A stretch of DNA of 64,000 nucleotides from Lepidodermella squamata (lineage: Eukaryota; Gastrotricha), in NCBI GenBank assembly GCA_047495785.1, contig JBLDXI010000010.1:2232001-2296000 (forward strand), given 5' to 3'. Positions 10,897 through 21,900 of the stretch are shown here, piece by piece. The position numbers and the translations under genes were made by a program. Positions within the stretch are counted from its first letter, which is position 1. The number at the start of each line of letters is the position of its first letter. A model generated the notes under the pieces. It saw nothing but the letters and a program-made list of their open reading frames with translations. It searched no databases and was not told where the DNA came from.

Positions 10897-13496
10897 TACC
10901 CTAAAACTTCACAAAATTGTGTGACCATAGTTAACAAGCCACGCCATTAATAATTCGATTCAGTGGCAGTGGTGAATTTGTAATCTTTTGCCTTATCCAG
11001 TAAAACAGGTAGGACACTGGGATGCAATATTGTATCCCAGTGTCCTATATATAGTACTTTCAGTTATTAATTTATTGCCGGGTGCTCAGAACGATTCACA
11101 AATAATTTTAATCTCAGAAATATTATCTTTCGAACGGCACCTCGCTCTTAGCTCAACCCAACACCGTCATTACTTTATTGGGAATAGAATCTGAAGAAAT
11201 CTTTTCCGATTCTTCAGAATTCCGATCAGTCATCTTTGATATCGATTTCTATCGACACGGTTTTACTTATGAGATAATTCGATTGGTTGATTCCCTACCT
11301 CCAAGCTATCTGATGACGCATAAATCAAGATCATGCGATACTCTGCTATAGGATTCGATTATCGAAAATCAATGCCCTATATACAGGACACTGGGATGAA
11401 ATACAACCGTGGATTAGACCTATTTTTTATGAAAATTCTTTCATTCGAGGGGTGTTTTGAAGTGCAAAACTACTGTTTACGAATAAACTAACGGTATGAA
11501 ATTTGAGAAAACAGCCCCAGTCCGATGTACGGAAGGGTATTTTAGCTGTTTCGATATGGTTTTCTTGGCAGCGGAATGCAAAATAATGATTTGTCATCAC
11601 ATTGGGCTATGTTAGCTATTATTTAAGATTTAAGGGGTAATTTTTCCTTTCAAGTCAGTTCCACTCTTACTTTTTAGGTATTAGTGCATTAGCAGATTTG
11701 TCTAATGAGCCCTATTTAATTATGACGTAACACATGTTGAATCGAAGAAAATGACCGAAAGTCTTTTAATTTTATAAAGCTTGAGAAGTCACCTTAAAGA
11801 AAATACCTTTTAGTCACCTTTTGGTAACTCTGCCCGGCCATAATTTTGTTTTCGCCCAAAAGTGCAGTATAAACATGGCCATTATGGTCGATAGAACTTA
11901 TCACTGATTGCTATCTGAAGCTCGTAACACATTTTCACTGAACAGTGAACTTCTAAATATGAATAGCTTCAGCATCTGCCAGTCAAATTGACACATACTA
12001 GAGTAAGAAATAATTTTTTATCTCTTTTTGGTTCCGTGCATGCTCCATCCTATATATAGGACAGTGCGGGACGGGCTCAGGTCAGGTGGGGTCAGATAGA
12101 ACTTGTTTTTGTGATCAATAATTATCATTGCACCTATAGCGTATTCACAAGTGTTTTTATCCGGCATCACACCCTCTGGGAAACCATGAGTTCAATGCAG
12201 GATTGACATAGGCAGCACCTTATAACAGGATGGATATATTAGCCTGTAGAGAGCGGAACTTGTGCGCAGGAGATCAAACGCATAATGCCAACCTAACCCC
12301 CAGCCCTTCTACACTTCACTATAACCCCAGCTATAGTTTGAGTTTGGGTATGAGACCTCAGATCTGCCATCTTAGACTAATGTGAGCCTCAGTAAAAGCC
12401 TCAGGTTCGGTTTTCGATAGGGCATGGCCATGGACGGTGGGGGAGTTGGCTCATTTTCGGCCTAACTCAAGATACGCTAGTAGTCAAGGCAAGTGGGAAC
12501 TTGGCATTGAACCAGTTTTGCGAATTCATCTGCTCTTTGAGCTTTGAAATTTGCCAAGGTCCATAGTTCACTTTTGAGCTACGCCTATTTTAAATTGAGA
12601 TAATTTGTTATAGTCACGAAAATCGCTCATCCACGTGCACCATGGCATGATTAGCCGGTTTTGACGTCGTCACATCGGCTTGTTTATTCAAGACGCAAAG
12701 CGCTTTTTCATAGATAGACAGAATTGGCCAGAGCGTTGCCTCAATTGCCGATGAGCAACTTTGGGTAGCAGTCATAGTCAAAGAAAAGATAAGCACTCAA
12801 TAGAATATGTTTAAGCAGCTAGGGGTGGGATCATTCCTAATTGAACCAGTTTTTCCAGGTTGAATCAGACTATTTGGGAATGATAAGAAGTATTGATGTA
12901 TCATGAATTGAAATCAGAAAAAAATAAAAATATTTTGAAGCTACAAGGTGTGAATTGGAAATATTGGTCGAAACGCATGTAAATTTTCGGTAGGACGTCA
13001 AAACAGCGAATGCGCAGAACAGCGAAACCGACATAACAGCGAAAAATCCTGACCGAAAACCCCATCAGAAATCCAATAATATGATATTATTATAGTTCTA
13101 CGAAAAACTTTTCAAATGATTATTGACTCTGCGGTTGACGCTCGAGAAGTAAGTTAGCAATTCAAAGCGTATGGATACGACCTATTTTTGACAACGCTGT
13201 ACTACGTCATTGATGAAATTGGCCTCAGTAAGTCATTTTATTATCGCAGTGGCGCAATACGGTCAGATTGATAAGGGACACGAATATAAGCGCAGTAGAT
13301 TCTCGCCCTTTTTCATTCTTCTGCTTCCACAGTAGCCATCTGAGCATCAGACACAGTAAGTGGGCTAGTCCCGCGTCATCCGACTCTCAACAAGTCCAGT
13401 TAATTGCGGCTGCGTGGACGATCTTATTCCAAGATCGCATGAGTAAAACTGCCATTCTGCACTACAGACGCCAGCATACGGCAACAACGAGACACA
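10897..13496. other. Intergenic region upstream of ODC
   Basis: These 2.6 kb have no ORF with convincing codon structure. Notable content is the hairpin at 11010-11047 and scattered copies of its arm, GGACACTGGGAT near 11388 and GGACAGTG near 12058. The distal end should contain the ODC promoter and first untranslated exon. Confidence 0.45.
11010..11047. repeat. Near-perfect 38-nt palindrome (hairpin)
   Basis: The arms TAGGACACTGGGAT and ATCCCAGTGTCCTA flank a CAATATTG core; only one base pair of the 19 mismatches. As DNA or RNA it would fold completely. A half copy (CAGGACACTGGGATGAAAT) lies at 11386, so it may be a TIR relic. Confidence 0.75.
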
Positions 13497-14002
13497 ATGA
13501 ACACAATGTCACAGGAAAGTTCGTACGAAAATCGCCGCACAAACAACAGCAGCAGCAACTCTGGTGAGTTAAAGCCTTTCGTTTGGATTCAATTTACTCC
13601 GAAAGAATGCGTTCGAAAGGGGGTTACCCGATTTATTAATAGCTACCCCTAATGTATTTTCGCAATCGATTTGAATGCGTGCCAGTAGAGACACCTCATT
13701 GTGCAAACACAGCGGGAGTTGCCAAAGTGCTGCGCTCTATTGATCACCTCCATAAAGAAAAATCTTAGCGACCATCTCTTCACACTGCTCGCCCACTCGA
13801 TCTATACTGACCATTTTTTGCGTGTTGAATGCCATCATTATTATTTTCGTAAGACGAAAAAACTTGACGTGCTCAGTGAAGCGTGACGCCGCAACTGAAT
13901 ATTATTCTCGATTTTCAAGACTGCGCTTCGTTTTTAACGTTTAGTTTGTCATACTAAACAGGTCACGAGAGCTCGACGCAGCTGCCGCCTTCTGTATGCT
14001 GA
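13497..14002 (+). other. Upstream ORF overlapping the ODC start codon
   Basis: A 35-codon reading frame begins at ATG 13497, crosses an intron (exon to 13563, GTGAGT donor; acceptor AAACAG at 13961) and stops with TGA at 14000-14002. The ODC ATG at 13996 therefore lies inside it in another frame (GTATGCTGA). The peptide is rich in Ser, Asn and Gln. The splice sites look good but are predicted. ODC mRNAs in vertebrates are known to carry inhibitory uORFs; an overlapping uORF of this kind would restrict initiation at the ODC start. That regulatory role is inference. Confidence 0.5.
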
Positions 14003-15766
14003 CTGTAGGCCAGCGCAATAATGTCCCGCTGGAACCGTACACCGCTGCGCGCAGCTTCGAGCATCAACACCTACTGCTCGAGCGCCACAGCCGCGCGGCG
14101 ATCGAGTCGCCGTCAGACGATGGCGACCAACTACAGCCTTCGATCTCCGTAGAGGACGCCATGACTCGCGAACTTGAAACCGCCGATGCAGAACGCGCCG
14201 TTATCCTGCTCGACCTGTCACGCGTCGTCGACCAATTCGACGCGTGGAAGCGTGAACTCAACCGTGTCGAGCCGTTCTACGCTGTGAAATGCAACACCGA
14301 TCCAACTCTCGTTCGAACTCTCGAGCGACTAGGAACTGGGTTCGATTGCGCTTCAAAGGCCGAGCTGAAAGCTGTCCTAGACATGGGAGTATCGCCGTCA
14401 CGCATCGTCTACGCCAACCCCTGCAAACCAGCCTCCCACATCCAGTACGCTCGTGAGAAGGGGGTCAAACTCATGACCTTTGACAACTACTTCGAGCTGG
14501 TCAAGATCAAGGCTGAGTTCCCAGAGGCCGAGCTGATCCTTCGCATCGCTACTGATGATTCGAAATCCGCTTGCAGATTCAGCGTGAAATTCGGCGCGGC
14601 CCTAACCGCGGTCGAGTCTCTCCTTACCGCTGCGAAATCCTTGGAACTGAGCGTTGTTGGCGTCAGCTTTCACGTTGGCTCCGGCTGCTACGACGCTGTG
14701 TTGTACGAAAGCGCGATTCAATCCGCCCGCTACGTCTTCGACACAGCCCAACAGCTAGGCTTCGGCTCAGCTTTTCACATCCTAGATATCGGCGGCGGAT
14801 ATCCAGGCGTTAGCAATGGCGATGACATACGGTTTGAATCAATCGCGAAGGTGGTGAATGCTTCGTTGGATGAGTTCTTCCCGTCGCAGGATTTCCCGCA
14901 TCTGCGTGTCATCGCTGAGCCGGGTCGTTTCTTTGCAACTGCTGCTTTTACGCTGGCTGTTAGCGTCACGTCTCGTAGGGTTACTACTGAGAAGAATCCG
15001 GAAACAGGCGAGGTCACGAAAACCTCCATGTACTATCTGAACGGTGAGTTTCCTAGCGTTAATAGGCTCCTTCTACAAAGCCTGATTCCAAAAAGGGAAG
15101 AAAGTAGGATAAGGGTTGGGCTAGAATCAGTTTTGGGTAGAAAAATGATTAGTTCCTAGTGCTGTTCCTGGGCCTATTAGGATTAGGACTTAGTTTAGGG
15201 TTAGAGTAAATATAAGGCCTTAGACGTAGTCCTATAGGAGTTAGGGTTCTGAATTGGGTTAGTTTTGGAGCATAAAGCTGGGGTTATGGTTCGGAGGCTT
15301 TCAGAATTTGAGTCAGGAAACTACATGGATCCAGTGTAAGTAGAGGCTCTCATGGTTTCCCTTTTCTGGCTTATTCTGTTTGAATGACCAGCTATAATTT
15401 TTGCTTTTTTCAGATGGCGTCTATGGGTCCTTCAACTGCTTGTTCTTCGACCACGCCCATCAAGTTCGCCCACCGCGAGTTTGGACCAAAAGTGGACGAT
15501 TCCTGACCCCAGATGAAGCAGACGCCCTACCGCGCCACCCTTCTTCGCTATGGGGTCCAACATGCGACTCAATGGACCTAATCCTCAGCGAAGTTGAGCT
15601 GCCTGATCTCGAAGAAGGCGACTGGCTGGTATTCAAGAACATGGGCGCTTACACTTCATGCTGCGCTACGACCTTCAATGGTTTCCAGAAAGCTCGCGTC
15701 GTTTCGATCAACACGGAAGCGTGGCGAGAAGCTGCCCACTTCACCAGTTCGAATGGACGGCCTTGA
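13996..15766 (+). CDS. ODC1: Ornithine decarboxylase
   Basis: Exons 13996-15043 and 15414-15766 encode 466 residues. The enzyme decarboxylates L-ornithine to putrescine with PLP, the entry step of polyamine synthesis, in the cytosol as a head-to-tail dimer. Visible motifs: PFYAVKCN with the PLP Lys, SFHVGSGC, DIGGGYPG, AEPGRFF, YYLNDGVYGSFNC across the splice, WGPTCDSMD with the catalytic Cys and Asp, and FKNMGAYT. Length matches the eukaryotic family (about 460). Active-site residues are intact, so this is an enzyme and not an antizyme inhibitor. The start follows a spliced leader exon with an overlapping uORF. It is convergent with the LITAF-domain gene; poly(A) signals of the two lie about 30 bp apart. 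Confidence 0.95.
15160..15260 (+). repeat. Degenerate TTAGG-like stretch in the ODC intron
   Basis: The intron between the two ODC exons contains several TTAGG, TTAGGG and TTAGGA strings within about 100 bases. They are interrupted and irregular, so this may be an old interstitial telomere-like tract or simple drift. Confidence 0.3.
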
Positions 15767-15949
15767 AGTTTCAAGGCCCACGCCGAAAGCTAAAAAGTGA
15801 CTACTTTGATTTCCCTGCTAGAGATGATAATGATTATGCTTCTTAGCTTCCTATATATTGATTGAAGACTTTGCTTTCGCAGATCGATCAATTCCGCATT
15901 TGATTTTTCTACTTTTTCTGAATTTGTTGAATGTTGATTGTTTTAAAAG

Positions 15950-15955
15950 AATAAA
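15950..15955 (+). terminator. ODC1: ODC polyadenylation signal
   Basis: AATAAA 184 bases downstream of the ODC stop, just before the reverse-strand signal at 15983-15988. Confidence 0.6.
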
Positions 15956-15982
15956 GCTAGAATAACCGAATATTGTGACAAA

Positions 15983-15988
15983 TTTATT
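15983..15988 (-). terminator. Polyadenylation signal of the LITAF-domain gene
   Basis: TTTATT on the plus strand, i.e. AATAAA on the minus strand, 58 bases beyond that gene's stop. The two convergent genes end within about 30 bp of each other. Confidence 0.55.
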
Positions 15989-16045
15989 TTAAAAAAATTG
16001 TGAAAAGACAAGTGGAGTGAAATTCATCGCTAGGGTTGTCACAGG

Positions 16046-17221
16046 TCACACGATGCATTTAAATTGCTTCAACGAGGCGGGAAAGCGGCGTTCGTGGATG
16101 CCGAGCAGTTCATTGCAGACCGGGCAGTGGTGTCGCACATCGAGGCACATGTGGCAGCAGAACGGTAGGATGAAGAAGCCCAGAATGCCAATCCTAGGTA
16201 ACAAGAAGAATGATAACTTTTGAATGCGAAGCCGAAAGAAAGATATGTCTTCACAATTTCTGAAGCGAGCTTCAAAACCTGAAATCGCCTATGAGCTCGG
16301 ACGCCTTTATAATAATCTGAATCTCTTTGAATCTCCTCGTTCATTTACTACTTACAGATATTTTGAATAAAATAGTAACCAAAAAACACAAACGGTGCCC
16401 ATTCAAATTTCCCACTATTTCGGTAACATAACACATCGAGGAGAAGTCCTATCAATAATCCATCTTTTACCAACGGTCACGAGATTTATCTCTCCTACTG
16501 CGATGCTCATCATTGCATGGAAAATTAACGAAATGTCCCTCGTCAAAGAGAGTGCAGCGCAATATTAATAAGATGCTAAGAAAAATAACAATCATCCCAT
16601 CAGACGTGGAATTACTTCTCAAACGATCAATGAATAATGAATGGCATAATTATCTCACCCTGTGCTGGCAAGCACCAGCGCGGAGGCGCGGGCGAACCGC
16701 CCCGCCCGATATCGCAAATTTGTCTCGATAAGCGAGCGGCACTTGGAGCATACGGCAGAAGTCGATTCCTGCGGCCAGACTATGCACTTTTGCAGTGCTA
16801 ACTGCGAAGCGGCCTGCGCTTCAGGCATCGGCAGGCCTAGAACAAGAGACGCTGCATCGATTTGGTAAAACGCCGCTAGGTCCACATCCGTAACTACGGT
16901 GCTTTCCTCCGCCGAGGGTGTTGAGCTGAAACTTCGCGAAATTGACGATACAGCCGCAGAAAATATCCGAAACGAAGGCCGTTTCCTGGGGTTTTTTGAC
17001 GGATCCTCTGTTACAGGAGCTTTATCACTCACAACTGGGGCTGGGCGGGATTTTGCTAGTCGTAAATTAGTAATTCTGTCCAGGTAGCGGCTGAGCACCT
17101 CGCGGACTGGCGACGGACTTCGCAGTTGGTTGATCGAAGGCTGTGAATTAGATAGCCGGCGGTCTGTTACCAAAACTGGTAAAGATTGCGACCGGCTCAC
17201 GGCTTCGACCTTGTCCGCCAT
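16046..17221 (-). CDS. LITAF-domain (LPS-induced TNF factor-like) protein with long Ser-rich N terminus
   Basis: Exons 17221-16659 and 16193-16046 encode 236 residues. The C-terminal third is a LITAF domain: VCSKCRSLIET, a hydrophobic membrane-embedded stretch GFFILPFCCHMCLDVRHH with the CxxC-like core, and HCPVCNELLG closing the zinc site. LITAF proteins are monotopic membrane proteins of late endosomes and lysosomes; the two Cys pairs bind one zinc at the membrane surface. The first 150 residues are Ser/Arg/Pro-rich and probably disordered. They lack the PPxY motifs that recruit NEDD4 ligases in vertebrate LITAF. Assignment rests on the two Cys knuckles; a relative such as CDIP1 is possible. 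Confidence 0.75.
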
Positions 17222-18943
17222 TAAGAGTGTGCCCTAAATAGAGACATCAACAAAATATATTTCCAGTTGACTACTTTTTCCATCCAAATTTCACAAGGAA
17301 ATCGGAAGAGCTTACAGACAACCCCAATCTGATTTTCGAAGATTTTTGTGGATAAATACATTATTGAACTATGTGGACCAAACTGAGATGGAAATACCAA
17401 GAAAGTGGACTTCAGTTGGACTTCTGAAGTTTCAGGAATGAGTATATTATGTAGTATGGTGCATTCCTATATCTAAGCTTTTACCGAAAGTTTACCCAAA
17501 ATTCCACGCTCTATTCAAACAGCTTTAAATAAGACATGTTTTTTGGGTGCTATCTTAGGAATGAAATACTAAAATCTTGTATCTAGTGATAACCAGGGTT
17601 TGGAGGTGCAAACTATTTCCTGAAGGGAGAAAGGGGACGGGTATTGGGTGCTTTGCCTTTGCAATGACAGATTAGATTAGCAAATGCAGCCCATTTATCT
17701 CTTTAGAAATTCATAAGGGTTATATAATTTGGAAGCATGAACGAATCAAGCAACAGATCAGCACGGGATATCTGAGCCTAAAATTCCAAGATACCAACGA
17801 CACTTCAGCTTACGACAATTCAGCCAGTGTCTATTCCGCGCATGAAGAAACTTCAGAAAGCGATAGTAAGATATTTAGGGCCAAGTAAAATCTTGATTAT
17901 TTGCTGAATCCTCGACTGGCTGAATTGTCTCCTGATTCGTACTTTGTACTTAATCGCAGGCCTTTATTTTGCTTAATTGCCGCCAAATGCCCCTAAATAT
18001 GCCGCCGGATGCAGTGTCAGTCTGATATTACGACTGATGAATCTTTTCCTGTATAGGCGCAGACCCTATATACTGCATACAGCTTAATTGTAACTTGTCA
18101 CACGTTTTTAATGGGTAGGAACAGGTTTAGTGAGAAAGGTCTCCAACCTCGATAGGTTAGAGGTGCGATAAAACCCTAAGGATTGGTTTGTGACTATGTG
18201 AACCTAAATTAGGTTTGGCTCGTTTTTTACGCTAAACTTGAGAAATTACATATTAGTATAACGTAATATGGAAGTATACCTCTGCATGTATACGAGAGGA
18301 TATGCGTGATGTGATGGGCTGCACTTGCGTATATGACTGTAGGGATAGGTAAATAACGCTACTACGGCGACGTGTACTGCCCTTAAATGTTGTTGACGCG
18401 AGCGTTGGCCTCGGTGCGATCTCTTTTACATATTCATTATCCTATACACATCGATGGTTCTCGCTTGTTCATATCTTAATGCGCAGGTGTGTTGCACTGA
18501 CCCCTTTTCATCATTTTTTGTTATCAGTTATTTTTTTGAAATTGAAAAAATGAAACGCACCCCGGGATCCATCTTAAGACTATGAATATGCCAGTTTTTG
18601 TTTTCCACGCCAATTTTTGTCATAAAGGGATTCGAATTTTCACATCATGTGTTGAGTCGTCATATAATCGGTATTCCTGGCTTTTTTCCAATTTTTGAGA
18701 TGGCTTTGAAATGGGAAATGGGAACGGGGAACGCTGAATTGTCATACGATCGGAATAAATGCATCAAAGGTAAAAGTTAAAAGAAGACAGGATTTTTACT
18801 TCTAAATTCAGCGGCTAATAAATAACTGATGTTTCTGACGTAGTATCACTAGAGCAATATTTCAGCACAATGCGAAGAATACAATTAAGCTTCTATTCCA
18901 AGACTCATTATTGAGGAAAAGTCAGCGAGATTGTAGACCGTAA
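17222..18943. other. Intergenic, no gene seen
   Basis: Between the starts of the LITAF gene and the 3' end of pseudo-astacin gene B. I see only short AT-rich frames and no exon with credible splice sites. Confidence 0.4.
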
Positions 18944-21900
18944 TTAGAATTTGTAACACGAGAAAGGGTCCAAATATTCGCCTTCGTCAATCCTTCGTTT
19001 CTGGAACAAATTGATTAAATTATAAGCGAGTAAGTTACAAAATGTATGGCAACAAACTTCGACACCATTCCGGCAGCCATATACAGTTCGGCGACAATCG
19101 ACGAAATCGCCTGAAGAAGGAGACGTGACGTTTCGGTAGCAACGATAGTATTTCTGATGGCGAAATTTCACATTATTAGTGTTTCACGATTGTGATATTT
19201 TGAAACATTACATAGCCATAAACGTGATTGCAAGCCAACCAGTTGCGAGCGAAACTTTTGTAGCCATTAAACATCGGAGGCTGAAATGGATAATGAAATA
19301 ACGGTACTTCACTGGTCACTGGAAACCATCAACTCACGACGGTCGTAGCATTACTGCCACACCCAGTGTTACCCGGGGTACAACTATAGACATTGGTCAA
19401 GCTATTGTAACACTTTTTGGCGTTCTGCAAAGATATATTAAGCAAATAAATATGTATAAGAAAATGAGATTAATCAGGACAACTCGCGGAAAAATCACCC
19501 CGGCGGCCCTAGGGACATTTGTATCAATCAGAAAAGCAAAAGTTCGACTTTGCAAAATAAAATAAGCCAAATTTAGTGTTGGTAAGCTAGTTTGGGCCCT
19601 TTTTACATTTCCCCAATTTTTATCAAACCAATTCACCCCCTGTTGGCAAGTAGTCGAGTCCAGTACACCGTTACGCTTTAGCGTAGTTTCTCCGGCAGAG
19701 CAAGTCGAACGACAAGCTTCGAATTCGTTGGTCTTCGAGTTGACGCAACGGCTAAGCAATTGAGCAGCTGGAGTAGTCGTATTGCCTGAGAAAATAGAGA
19801 ATTATGAGCCCGACAATACCTACGATAAAGCAATTAATGCTAACTTGTAGTTGTCCCGGAATTTACAGCTCTCGGGATTGAGCAAGGCTCAGTTGTGTTC
19901 GCACTGACGTAACAGTATGTCCCATTAGCGTTCGACGTCGGATTGCGACAGTAATTGCTCGAGGCTAGAATTGAGCCTCTGGGATACGCGAGACCATCGT
20001 AGAATTCAGTTGCTTCCGGCCATGGCAGGCAGGATTTCCCAGTCACAGATGTATTCTTCGACCCCTCGTAATCGTACCCGGATGGCGTGAGGCTCATCTC
20101 TCGATCATCGACTCCTGCACATTTGGCGTAAACATAAAGGCGGAATCCTTTGCCGGGCGTTGCTGCGTTCGATTTGAAGTGAATGACAGCGGTTGTACCG
20201 TTGACTTCGTAGATCCGACCGCTGCTCACGCCATAGGAGCAAATGCGTAAGTATGGCTGAGTTCCGTCGCCCGCGTTTAGGAATTCGACGTAGTCTTCGC
20301 AGTAGTCGTCTTGAGACTGAAACTGCCATCCGCCTGTGGAAAAAGTTCACTTTTTAATGATGTTGATTACCTGATGTAAGGGAAAAGCAAGAAACGGTAA
20401 CGTGAAAAACCCTACTACCAGTTTGCGAAGGTGGTATCGAAACCGCCTCCAGTTCTCAGTTCTCATGACCATGATAAAAACCCGAAAAGACCATTTTGTC
20501 ATTTGCCAGGACCATTTGGTCATAAAATTTGAGCCTGAAAATGCCTCCTATAATTGAGGATCTTCCTCCGTGCACTAACTACTAACTACAGGACATTAGC
20601 AAGGCTTTTTCCTGGTTGACCTCTCAGATCGTTCAACCTCTGAGCAGCAAGTTAACCAAATCTTACCAGAATTTCCAGAAGTTATATCTGGTTTTCCGTC
20701 AAATCCGAAAGTTAGGCCAGGCTGTTGTTTAGGAATGGAATCAAGTTGCAATAAACGACTATAGAGATAGTTTCAAGAGCCGTACCGTAGAGGAGATCAC
20801 GCGCCATGAGCAAATGCTCCCATTTGGATAAGCATTCGGATAATTAGGCGAGTCAATGTACATCAAGTTGCACTGAGTCATGCGAATAACCCCGCCGCAA
20901 GTTTCTTTAGGCAAGAAAGGAGGCAAGTCTGCGCAGAGCCGCCCGCCGGTCCCAGGTGGGCACAGGCATTGCGAGCAATTGTTCGGGTTCTGGTAGCCCC
21001 CATTCGTACAGTTGACCGACGACGAGTTGGAACAGTTTGTCTCTAGAAAAGTCAGGATCATTCAAGTTGGATTACATCGCTTCAACTCACCTAAGCAGTT
21101 ATATCGGTAGTTCAGGTACTTGAGATTGTTAAACGCCATGGATCCCGAGTTCATGGCTCCAATGTAACGCAAGTCTTTCGGTAAGATGGTATACCGGCTG
21201 GGTTTGGCTAGGATGCTCGGGTGAGGTATAGAAGCTGATCCATAATCGAAAGGAATGTCGAACGTTTCTGAGTCCTCTCGCAAGAACTTGACAAAGTTGG
21301 CAGGAAAGTAACTAATAAAAAACGAGAAAATATTGACGAATTGACGAAAGATTATTGCGATTCCAACCTGTTTCCACCTGTTACTGTCAGGTAATCGTCA
21401 CGGTCATATCGATTGAAGTCGTAATTCTGCAAATAACGCAGATTCAAATCAGTGGTGAAGATTCATTTTCAAGCCTCCTGAGCGCAATTTTTGGCAATTT
21501 TAACTTGAACTCGAGTCCTATTGTGCTAAAATCGTAAAAATCGTACCAACAAGCAGTCAGTCCCCCTAATAAACTAACTCTAAAGAAAAGTGTTCCTGCA
21601 TTCTGAACCACATAAGGAAAGTATTCTTTGAGCATTCTGGAAAGAAATTTCAATTACTTACAGATCCGAGCGTTATCAGTAAAGCTTTGGCGGCAAGCTG
21701 CAAAGAAAGAGACAACAAATTATTGCGAAACCTAGGAATATCATTTTCATGAATAATATAAATAAAGCCGATCAGCCAGTTGATCGGAAGCAGTAGCAAA
21801 CTTACAACTACCTCTATCGTGGATGAAATCTCAAATTGGTATATTCCCATATAACTTACTGGTGCCGCATCGAATTGAGCATTTTGTGTTGTGAAAGCTG

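Noticed and set aside
21444-21653. Possible extra exon (open frame with EYFPYVVQNAG) in gene B
   Set aside because: Joining exon 21697-21662 directly to 21426-21368 restores the astacin order LGS-NYDFNRYDRDD in phase; including the frame breaks it.
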